A stretch of 64,000 nucleotides of DNA. Source: Gorsachius magnificus. Lineage: Eukaryota; Chordata; Aves; Pelecaniformes; Ardeidae. The stretch covers positions 69,548,286 through 69,612,285 of the forward strand of contig CM067086.1 of NCBI GenBank assembly GCA_034008185.1, given 5' to 3'. Under the pieces are notes generated by a model, which was given only the letters and a program-made list of their open reading frames with translations, was not told the DNA's origin and searched no databases. How positions within the stretch are numbered: the first letter of the stretch is position 1; each line of letters starts with the position of its first letter. This document shows, piece by piece, positions 37,248 to 43,200 of the stretch. Made by a program: the position numbers and the translations under genes.

Positions 37248-40052
37248 TGAATGCAATGACTAGAAGATTTTTTGCACTAAATCCAGAACTGCAGAGAACA
37301 AGGCTAGAAAGCTCAAGATGCCCCCTAGCCTCCGGCAGCCCTATACCTAACCTACACCATCTCTGACAAAGGTTTGCGCTTAAAAACAGGTTACAGATTC
37401 AGTCATTAAGGCTATCATTCAGTCAGCAATAAACTGCAGTTCATGAGGTTTGCAAAAACTTTAAAGAAAAAAAAAAAGCCTTTATTCTTTGGCTTATATT
37501 TCACACAGAGCATGTTTTCCGTGCAGACATTTACACCTCCGTGTGGAAACCCCAAGGCTCTGTGAACCATAGGGCTGCACCCCAGAGCTCCAGAAAACAC
37601 GTTCCAGCGCTTCATCACCCTTATACTGGTGACCGGGGGGGTTAACTATTGCGAAACCTAAAATGAACCCCTTAAAAACCATCTCATCCTAAGAAATTCT
37701 TTACAAGGAGGGTGGTGAAACCCTGGCAGGGGTTGCCCAGCGAGGGGGTGGAGGCCCCATCCCTGGGACCATTCAAGGCCAGGTTGGAGGGGGCTGTGAG
37801 CAACCTGATGTGGTTCAAGGTGTCCCTGCTCCTGCAGGGGGGTTGGGCTGGGTGACCTCTAGGGGTCCCTTCCCACCCAAACCATTCTGTGGTTCTATGA
37901 TTCTATGAAAATAGTCTCAGTTTCCTTTTCATCTGCATTTTTAGTCTAAAAATGTAAAGTCTGTGGCACCTACTGAAGTTGCAGGAAAGCTTCCTGAGAA
38001 AACAGAAGCTGCCGGGTGAAATACAAGTGTGTGTCTCCGAGAATCTGCTTAAGCTGATAAAATCCTGTCGACGGTATTGATGGTTAGAGAATTTACAGGC
38101 AGATACAAATCAGACACGTACATAGGTCACGGTGTAGCTAGGATGGCTCATAGCTTACTAGTTTTTAGAAGCTGAATAATTTCTTAGTTGTTCACAAGCC
38201 TTTTTTTTTTTTTTTTACTTCTGCATGGAGTTAGCGGTGTCCCTGCTCCCTGCAGGGGGGTTGGACAGGGTGACCTCTAGGAGTTGCTTCCAACCCAAAA
38301 CATTCTATGTGTCCTGGCTTCAGCTGGGATAGACTTAATTTTCTTCACAGAAGCTAGCATAGTGCTGTGCTTTGGATTCAGTACCAGAAGAATGTTGATA
38401 ACACGCTGATGTTTTTAGTTGTTGCCAAGCAGTGCTCAGACTGCTCAAGGACTTTTTGAGCTTCTCCTGCTCGGCCAGGGGCATAACAAGCTGGGAGGGG
38501 GCACAGCCAGGACAGCTGACCCCAACTGACCAAAGAGATGTTCCAGACCATAGAACATCATGCTCGGGGGCGTCAGTCGGTCGGTCGTGGGGAGAGTGAT
38601 CGTGGCTCGGGGACTGATCAGGGCTTGGGGAGTGATCGCGGCTCAGGACGGGCTGGGCAACGGTCAGCGGGTGGTAAGCAATTGCATTGTGCATCACTTG
38701 GTTTATATATTCTGTTATCATTCTCATTATTAGTATTATTATTATTTTCTCTTATTAAACTGTCTCTATCTCAGCCCATGGCTCTAACCTTTCTTCTCCT
38801 TCCCGATTCTCTCCCCCATCCCACTGAGGGAGGGGGGAGCGAGTGGCTGCGTGGTGCTGAGTTGCCAGCCAGGTTAAACCACGACACTATGATTCTGTGA
38901 AAAGACTTTTTCTTTTTTTTCCGCCGCTGTGGCTTTTCACATTGCTTGCCCTTATCCTAAGTGGCCTCGGTGTTTGCGGCGACTGTTGGAGCGGGGCCAG
39001 AGGAGGGCTACTAAAATGCTGCGAGGGCTGGAGCCCCTCTGCTCTGAGGCCAGGCTGGGAGGTTGGGGGTGTCAGCCTGGAGCAGAGGAGGCTGCGGGCA
39101 GAGCGAGCGCCGCCAGGGCTTCAAGGGGGCCCGGGAAAGGGGGGGCAAGCTTTTTAGCAGGGCCGCTGGGACAGGAGGGGGGATGGCTTGAAACTGAAGC
39201 AGGGGAGGGTTAGACTGGATCTAAGGCAGAAATTCTTTCCAGTGAGGGTGGTGAAACCCTGGCAGGGGTTGCCCAGAGGGGGTGGAGGCCCCATCCCTGG
39301 GACCATTCCAGGCCAGGTTGGAGGGGGCTGTGAGCAACCTGATGTGGTTCAAGGTGTCCCTGCTCCTGCAGGGGGGGTTGGGCTGGGTGACCTCCGGGGG
39401 TCCCTTCCCACCCAAAACATTCCATGATTCTATGATTCTGAGCACGACCCGGACCCGGCCCTGCGGCCACCCTTACCTGTCATCTCGGCCATGTGCCGGG
39501 CCGGGATGCCCATAACGCGGGCGCAGGCCTCCATCTGCTGAGCCACCAGCGGCTTGGTAGGGGCGAGGAAGAGCACCTTGCCGGAGGGGAACCAGCGGTA
39601 AAAATTGTACATGACGACGGCGGCCACGAAGGTTTTGCCCAGCCCGGTGGGCAGGCAGACCAGCGTGTTCCCCAGCAGGGCGGCGCGGGCCATCCGCAGC
39701 TGATAACCGCGCACCGGGTAATTCGTGGGGTAGATCCAAACCGACCCCGCCGCCGCGCAGAAACCCCACACCGGGGTCGGGTCCGCCAACGCCGGGGTCG
39801 GGTCCGCCGGGGTCGGGTCCGCCGCTGCCGCGGCCGCCGCCAACAGCAGGTCATCGTCTGCCTCCTCCTCCTCCTCCTCCTCTTCCTTCTTCTTCTTCTC
39901 CAGCGCCTTCCCGCCCGCCGCCCGCCAAGCCTCCCCCCCCCCGGGCGCCCCCCCCCCCGCCACCCCCCCCCCCCTCTCTCGCGCCGGCGCTTGAAAACCC
40001 CGCGGGCGCCGCCGCAGAGGACGAGGGGGTGGGACGAGGGGGTGGGTTCCAT
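1..40052 (-). CDS. FANCM: FANCM, Fanconi anaemia DEAH helicase/translocase (5' part of gene, ten exons)
   Basis: Known role: FANCM is an ATP-dependent DNA translocase of the Hef/XPF family. It remodels stalled forks and anchors the Fanconi anaemia core complex and the BLM complex to chromatin. Seen here: ten exons with matching splice phases, giving about 620 codons. They cover helicase domain 1 (Walker A PTGLGKTF in exon 1, Walker [10 protein letters not shown] in exon 2, motif [11 protein letters not shown] in exon 3), the helical insert (exons 4-8) and helicase domain 2 (exons 9-10, QRMGRTGR). The human protein is about 2050 residues, so the MM domains and the C-terminal ERCC4-like nuclease and HhH regions lie beyond position 1. 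All introns seen are GT-AG. The start is uncertain: the ATG at 40052 is the best placed, but its frame does not join the conserved frame. The gene is head to head with FKBP3. Identity is certain; the 5' end is not. Confidence 0.96.
844..1037 (-). CDS. FANCM: FANCM exon 9 (helicase domain 2 begins)
   Basis: Encodes [20 protein letters not shown], then [20 protein letters not shown] and QREQLE. The IFSSFRDS segment is motif IV and the [11 protein letters not shown] segment is nearly identical to human FANCM. Acceptor ATTAAACAG, donor GAG|GTAAAG. Confidence 0.97.
2427..2472. repeat. (GT)n/(TA)n microsatellite
   Basis: Alternating GT and TA dinucleotides in FANCM intron 8. Confidence 0.9.
2690..2755 (+). 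mobile_element. CR1 LINE 3' fragment
   Basis: AGGTCCCTTCCAACCAGTCT and a decayed ATTCTATG-type tail. Confidence 0.6.
5801..5902 (-). CDS. FANCM: FANCM exon 8
   Basis: 34 codons with the conserved run [20 protein letters not shown] and then SWKKGCS. It closes the insert domain. Acceptor TTCCTTTTCAG, donor TCTG|GTAAGT. Confidence 0.95.
6419..6547 (-). CDS. FANCM: FANCM exon 7
   Basis: Encodes [20 protein letters not shown] followed by a less conserved stretch ending NGNVYKSKT. It enters and leaves in phase 1. The donor ACAG|GTCAGT is usable but not ideal. Confidence 0.94.
6838..7042 (+). mobile_element. CR1 LINE 3' end
   Basis: GGTTGCCCAGAGAAGCTGTG, GGCCAGGTTGGATGTGGCTT and a tail of ATTCTGTGATTCTATGATTCT-like repeats. 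Confidence 0.93.
7222..7300 (+). mobile_element. CR1 LINE 3' fragment
   Basis: TTGGACTAGATGATCGTTGT, CCTTCCAACTGAAATATTCC and a degenerate ATTCTATTC tail. Confidence 0.75.
7572..7905 (-). mobile_element. CR1 LINE 3' fragment
   Basis: Starts TCATAGAATCATAGAAGCGT and GGTTGGCAAAGCCCTTTC, the reverse complement of a CR1 tail; continues through CCTGCCCTGGCACAACTTGA. Confidence 0.88.
8707..8839 (-). CDS. FANCM: FANCM exon 6
   Basis: Encodes [20 protein letters not shown] and then [20 protein letters not shown], ending DGSK plus one base. This is a highly conserved part of the insert domain. Acceptor TTTTCACAG, donor AAAAG|GTGAAA. Confidence 0.97.
9617..9748 (-). CDS. FANCM: FANCM exon 5
   Basis: 44 codons, beginning [20 protein letters not shown] and continuing [20 protein letters not shown]. 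It is part of the helical insert and is conserved with human FANCM. The acceptor follows TTTTGTTTGCAG and the donor is GCG|GTAAAT. Confidence 0.96.
16748..16780. repeat. Run of 33 A
   Basis: Homopolymer with no retroposed gene upstream that I can recognise. Confidence 0.9.
17421..17505 (+). mobile_element. CR1 LINE 3' end beside the CpG island
   Basis: GTGTCCCTGCTCCTGCAGGG, GGTCCCTTCCAACCCAAAAC and ATTCCATGATTCTAT. It ends directly at the edge of the island at 17.5 kb. Confidence 0.9.
17500..18215 (+). promoter_or_regulatory. CpG island, probable promoter and first exon of the SOUL-family gene
   Basis: Very GC- and CpG-rich inside AT-rich intron, at the 5' side of the nested plus-strand gene. 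A plus-strand frame from 17668 reads [20 protein letters not shown], then [19 protein letters not shown]. This looks like a real acidic N-terminus, but I find no convincing donor after YWQ that would join the next exon in phase. It could be the N-terminal extension of the SOUL-family protein, a 5' untranslated exon, or open by chance in GC-rich DNA. Confidence 0.5.
18157..18204. repeat. Four perfect 12-bp tandem repeats (CGATAGACCCGG)
   Basis: Exact copies at 18157, 18169, 18181 and 18193, at the 3' edge of the SOUL-gene CpG island. Each unit contains CGATAG, a GATA-type core. Confidence 0.95.
18832..18908. repeat. 38-bp tandem duplication
   Basis: 18832-18869 and 18871-18908 differ at three positions; both end TTAACGCCCCGT. 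Confidence 0.9.
19923..20475 (-). mobile_element. Solo LTR of the same family, older copy
   Basis: On the minus strand it runs TGTCCTGGTTCCGGCTGGGA to GGTTTAAACCACGGCA and aligns along its length with the LTR at 38.3 kb. The flanks GTTAG and ATTAG look like a 5-bp target duplication with one change. It lies in SOUL-gene intron sequence, opposite to the other LTR. Confidence 0.88.
22085..22200 (+). mobile_element. MIR-like (CORE-SINE) fragment
   Basis: GTAGGTTTGATTCCCAGCGC, then GACCTAGGCCAAGTTAATTC and GAAAAATGGATAATACT match in order the MIR core (TTCAAATCCCAGCTCT, GACCTTGGGCAAGTCACTT, TAAAATGGGGATAATA). An ancient element. Confidence 0.75.
23600..23905 (-). mobile_element. CR1 LINE fragment, diverged
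   Basis: TCTAACCCCTTGTTAAAAGC, GTTGTTCAGGGCCTCATCCA and GGGCCCCTGTCCCAGTGGTT match reverse-complement CR1 in order. Confidence 0.75.
24497..24583 (+). mobile_element. CR1 LINE 3' fragment
   Basis: GGTTGGACTCGATGATCTTA, AAGGGCTTTTCCAACCGAGG and TGATTCTATGAT. Confidence 0.88.
25142..25231 (+). CDS. SOUL-family gene, first certain coding exon
   Basis: 30 codons running from [13 protein letters not shown] to [10 protein letters not shown]. The acceptor TTCTGTTGCAG ends two bases before the ATG, and the donor is AAAAG|GTGCCG. MAEP and the [10 protein letters not shown] segment align with HEBP2 and HEBP1 N-termini respectively. The exon itself may begin at 25140 if an upstream coding exon exists. 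Confidence 0.82.
25142..28871 (+). CDS. SOUL/HEBP-family haem-binding-like protein, nested in FANCM intron 4
   Basis: Four exons join in phase (25142-25231, 26528-26669, 28075-28258, 28700-28871), giving 195 residues from [10 protein letters not shown]. Human HEBP1 has 189 residues and HEBP2/SOUL 205. Family landmarks seen: [13 protein letters not shown] (compare YEIRHYGPAKW of HEBP2), [37 protein letters not shown] and the C-terminal [20 protein letters not shown]. Family members are small intracellular proteins that bind haem or tetrapyrroles, or act in cell-death and mitochondrial roles. The histidine known as the axial ligand in mammalian SOUL is Gln40 here. The ATG follows the acceptor of the second putative exon in good context (GAGATGG). 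An upstream exon in the CpG island at 17.6-18.2 kb may lengthen the N-terminus. The gene lies on the strand opposite to FANCM. It is probably related to the SOUL gene described in chicken retina and pineal; I cannot confirm orthology. Confidence 0.9.
26528..26669 (+). CDS. SOUL-family gene, exon with the YEKRQYG motif
   Basis: Encodes [20 protein letters not shown] and then [17 protein letters not shown] plus one base. Acceptor CCGTTTGCAG, donor TCAG|GTAATT. It aligns with the segment of SOUL that carries the axial histidine. Confidence 0.92.
28075..28258 (+). CDS. SOUL-family gene, central exon
   Basis: Encodes [20 protein letters not shown], then [20 protein letters not shown] and [13 protein letters not shown]. 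It corresponds to the M-T-x-P-V strand and the P-P-x-P turn of the SOUL beta-barrel. Acceptor GTCTCCGCAG, donor TAG|GTAAGA. Confidence 0.95.
28700..28871 (+). CDS. SOUL-family gene, last coding exon
   Basis: Encodes [20 protein letters not shown], then [20 protein letters not shown] and EIWFLQRP before TAG. The GY-(N/D)-P ... NE(I/V)W signature is diagnostic for the family. The acceptor follows GATTGTTACAG. Confidence 0.95.
29778..30050 (-). mobile_element. CR1 LINE 3' fragment
   Basis: CAGAATCACAGAAAAGAATT, GAGACCTCTGGCAGTCACCT and ATCTCCAGGGATGAGGAGCC, reverse orientation. Confidence 0.85.
34186..34344 (-). CDS. FANCM: FANCM exon 4
   Basis: 53 codons, from [20 protein letters not shown] to [13 protein letters not shown] sequence ([12 protein letters not shown]). 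It matches the start of the Hef-type helical insert between the two RecA-like domains. The donor CGG|GTGAG opens the 24.4-kb intron that contains the SOUL-family gene. Confidence 0.96.
35019..35096 (-). CDS. FANCM: FANCM exon 3 (motif III)
   Basis: A 26-codon exon in phase 0. It reads [20 protein letters not shown] and then PGSDTK. LSATPGS is helicase motif III, which couples ATP hydrolysis to DNA movement. The donor AAAG|GTGAG is strong. Confidence 0.96.
36874..37046 (-). CDS. FANCM: FANCM exon 2 (DEAH box)
   Basis: Encodes [19 protein letters not shown] and then [18 protein letters not shown]. The DEAH box is the Walker B motif of helicase domain 1. The acceptor follows TTAATTTTCAG and the donor is CAG|GTAATG. 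The exon enters in phase 1 and leaves in phase 0, which fits both neighbours. Confidence 0.97.
37215..37245. repeat. Run of 31 A
   Basis: Homopolymer in FANCM intron 1. Confidence 0.9.
37706..37908 (+). mobile_element. CR1 LINE 3' end
   Basis: GGGTGGTGAAACCCTGGCAG through GGTTCTATGATTCTATGA. Closely similar to the copies at 39.2, 44.3 and (reversed) 53.6 kb. Confidence 0.93.
38224..38900 (+). mobile_element. CR1 LINE 3' end split by a solo LTR
   Basis: Left part GGTGTCCCTGCTCCCTGCAG to CATTCTATG, right part CTATGATTCTGTGA after the LTR at 38310-38886. Confidence 0.9.
38310..38886 (+). mobile_element. Solo LTR of an avian endogenous retrovirus, inserted in a CR1
   Basis: Begins TGTCCTGGCTTCAGCTGGGA and ends TTAAACCACGACA, flanked by the perfect 5-bp target duplication CTATG (38305-38309 and 38887-38891). 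Internal CTTATTAAACTGTCTC and the TATTATTATTATT tract are typical of this LTR type. No internal coding region remains. Confidence 0.92.
38975..39440 (+). mobile_element. CR1 LINE 3' region, about 465 bp
   Basis: From GGGCTACTAAAATGCTGCGA and GGAGCCCCTCTGCTCTGAGG to ATTCCATGATTCTATGATTC. Its end is only about 35 bp from the FANCM exon 1 donor, antisense to FANCM. Confidence 0.94.
39477..40052 (-). CDS. FANCM: FANCM exon 1 (start uncertain, apparent frame break)
   Basis: The 3' half is unmistakable: DDDLLLAA, then [20 protein letters not shown], the Walker A segment [10 protein letters not shown], and HMAEMTG before the donor ACAG|GTAAGG. The conserved frame carries a Glu-rich tract and three ADPTP units. 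Traced upstream, this frame has no ATG before it runs antisense into FKBP3 exon 1. The ATG at 40052 ([15 protein letters not shown]) is in another frame. The region between them has C/G runs of up to 12, so a one- or two-base sequence error or a real indel is likely. Confidence 0.85.
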
Positions 40053-40100
40053 CGCCCCCCGTCCCACCCCCTCGTCCTCTGCGGCGGCGCCCGCGGGGTT
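39996..40100. repeat. Perfect 41-bp inverted repeat with 23-nt loop
   Basis: Positions 39996-40036 are the exact reverse complement of 40060-40100; 40037-40059 is the spacer. With one bulged base the pairing extends another five G-C pairs into the spacer. Both arms read [12 protein letters not shown] on opposite strands. The ATG proposed for FANCM lies in the loop. Confidence 0.95.
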
Positions 40101-40183
40101 GACGGGAAGGTTGGGCGGTGCGTGAGGAGGAGGCGGTGGCGGCGGCGGCGGTGGTGGTGGTGGTGGTGGCGGCGGGCGGGAAA

Positions 40184-40291
40184 ATGGCGGCGGCGGGTCC
40201 GGCGCAGCCCTGGAGCGCTGAGGAGCTGCGGAGCGAGGCGCTGCCCAAGAAGGATATCATCAAGTTCCTTCAGGAGCACGCAGCCCAGGCG
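40184..40291 (+). CDS. FKBP3: FKBP3 exon 1
   Basis: 36 codons, [20 protein letters not shown] followed by [16 protein letters not shown]. The donor GCG|GTAAGG is strong. The ATG lies inside a YY1-like element (AAAATGGCGGC). Confidence 0.97.
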
Positions 40292-43200
40292 GTAAGGGGC
40301 GGGCGGTGTATGTGGAGGGGAGAGGTTCAACAAGGCCAAGGGCCGGGTCCTGCCCTGGGGTCACCACAACCCCAGGCAGCGCTCCAGGCGTGGGGCAGAG
40401 GGGCTGGAAAGCTGCCCGGCGGAAAAGGACCGCAGGGTGCCCAGGTGGCCAAGAGGGCCAGCGGCATCCTGGCTTGTATCAGGAGCGGTGTGGCCAGCAG
40501 GAGCAGGGCAGGGACCGTGCCCCTGTGCTGGGCACTGGGGGGGCCGCCCCTCGAATGCTGGGGTCAGGGTTGGGCCCCTCCCTCCCCAAAGGTCGGGGGG
40601 GGGGTGGGGGAGGCTGAGGGGAGCCCTCATGGCTGCCTACAAGTGCCTGAGAGGAGGGGGGAGCCGGGGGGGTCGGGCTCTGCTCCCAGGGAAGGGGCGA
40701 TGGGACGAGGGGCACCGGCCTCAAGTTGTGCCAGGGCAGGGTGAGGTTAACAATTCCTTCCCCCAAGGGCTGTCAGGGGCCCCCCCCGGGGGCGGTGTTG
40801 GGGCCGGGTTTGGGGGTGGGATGGCGGGGTAGGGGAACGGTTGGGCTGGGGGAGCTGAAAGGGCTTTGCCAACCAAAGTGAATCTATGATTCTGTGAGAG
40901 GGGGGTTCCCTCCGCCGCTCACTGGTGTGTCTTGCAGTTCCTTGCTGAGCACAAGCTGCTGGGGCAGGTGAAGAACGTGGCCAAGACGGCGAATAAGGAG
41001 CAGCTCATCGCGGCCTACACGCAGCTCTTCCACACGCAGGTGCGGGGCCGGGGCAGCGGGGCCAGGGGCTGGGGGGCTCGGGCGGGGGCTGACGGCTGCC
41101 GCCCTTCCTCCCCTCAGCGGTTTAAAGGCACGGACGGTGGGGAGAAGGCAGCGGAGAAGGCGAAGCCCGCTAAGGCGGAGGAGGCCAAGGGGAAAGCGGC
41201 GAAGCCCGAGGAGGCCGTGGAGGAGGTCGGTGCGGCAGTCCCGCCTCGTGTTGTTGGGGCGATGGCGTGGGGCAGTCAAATGTCACCAGGTCTTCAAAAA
41301 CCTGGTGACAGCGTGGGGTCTGGTGTTTGCGCCACGTCTTATCCTTACGCAGCTTCTGTAACCTGAATTAGGGATGGGCTCTGTGCATCTCCCCCAAAGC
41401 TTGTCTTTGCTGACAGCTGCGCCTACGCTGCCACATTTTCCCTAAATATTACAGCACTGCAGTAACGCATGAACGCTCTGTTAACGTGCCATTCACTAAC
41501 ACTGCATGTGTTCGTTCGCTGCCTTGAATTACGTGCTTGTTCGGTCTTGAATGTAGTTGCCCTGAGACTAGTTAATGCAGCAGTCGTAACTCTGTTCTTA
41601 TAAACTTAGGGGCCACCAAAGTATACAAAATCAATTTTGAAGAAGGGTGATAAAACCAACTTTCCGAAGAAAGGAGACACTGTTCATTGCTGGTATACGG
41701 GAAAGCTACAGGACGGAACGGTCTTCGATACCAATGTTCAAACAAGTAAGGTCACGTATTTAGTGTTTGGCTTTTCTTGCGGATGCATGTAGAGGAAATT
41801 AGTTGGAATCATTAAGCAGCCTTGGGCAAGCGTTTGCTTCTGGAAGGTGTGTGTGGCAGGAGTCCTAACAAACCGCTTTTGCCATCGTGTTGTTGAGCAG
41901 ACAGGGGGGTGTCCCTGCCATCTGCTCCTGGAGCCTGATTTTCCATGAGGGAATGCAGGGCAGTATTTTAAGACTGGCTGGTGTCAAGTGACACTGCTGC
42001 ATCTTGCCAGACCCCATTCTCTAGGCCGTGGATAATGTGAATTGCAGGGGTTTAATCAGAATCCTACTTCGGAGGAGCGGCAGTTCCTGCTCGGGGAGAT
42101 TCCCTTATCGAAGGAACTCGAGCACAGCAGTGGAGTTAGCGTCTCTAAATAGACTCATCTTGGTGTGCTTCTGTAATAAACGTGGAGGCACTGGAACGAG
42201 AGTGATTTCAAGTAGTCTGGTGTACCATATCCACTGTGGAGAAGTACACTGGTATTTTGTGACAGTTTCTCGATCAGAGGATTTGCAGTATATGAAATTC
42301 TGAAATACCAGACAGGCCTTTCCAGCAGTGATGTCCAACGCTGAGAGGAACAGCAGGGCTGTCACTGGAATACTGTCTGTGATTCGTCGTAGTTTTAGGA
42401 CGTTGTACGTTCCCTGTTGACTACTTCGGCTTCACTGAAGTGTTTATGACTTGTACCATGAACTGAGGCTCACTGGGTCGGGATCTGAAAGACGCCCATC
42501 AACGTTAGCTCCCTGTGCAACTTGAACGTTTACTAACGCTTTTAGTGCACAGCACTAAATTTTCACATAGAAATCTGACAGCGGGCTAAAAATAATATTG
42601 TAAAAACAGATATTTACATAAAGCATGATCATAATAGTGATTTTAGACAGAAGTATGGTATGTGCTGGTGTGATGTTAAAGCAAGTGAACATAAAACTGT
42701 CTTTCAGGTTCAAAGAAGAAAAAAGCAGCCAAACCTCTAAGTTTCAAAGTCGGCGTAGGAAAAGTAATCAGAGGTGTAAGTAAACCATTAACAACTCCCT
42801 CAGAATCCAAAAAGTTTTCATTCTGCAGGATTTATGACCAGGGTGCAAATTTTGAGCTTGCTGTTCTTGTTTCTTGTGGAGGTAAAAAAGGTAAGGTGAA
42901 AGCGTTTGTGTCCACAGGAGGCAATATTTACTCTTTACGGACGCGTGCATCCATCTGCAGTGTCATTGCTCTCATCAGGCAGCGTGCGGAGAAGAGTGTA
43001 ACGTGTTCTTCAGGACAAGCACGTGTCTGGGGCTCTGCACAGAGGGGTGGTTACCTGGTTCCGTGGCTCCACCAGTCGCCATCTGCTTTAGCCTCTCGGT
43101 AGTTTCCTTTCCCTTGGCATCTCTTTGGTCTTTGCCCTTTACACGTGGTTCGCTTCATCCGTTAACTCTGAACTGGATGCTGAAACTCCAAGTTGTAGTT

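Larger units (their letters stand above)
39480..41230. promoter_or_regulatory. Bidirectional CpG-island promoter of FANCM and FKBP3
   Basis: GC-rich, CpG-rich block spanning FANCM exon 1 and FKBP3 exons 1-3. The two presumed start codons (40052 minus, 40184 plus) are about 130 bp apart, so a shared core promoter is likely. A YY1-type AAAATGGCGGC overlaps the FKBP3 ATG, and GGT/GGC triplet runs (40133-40180) form the 5' untranslated region. Confidence 0.8.

Noticed and set aside
39493..40125. 210-codon plus-strand open frame
   Set aside because: Antisense shadow of FANCM exon 1 and its GC-rich leader.
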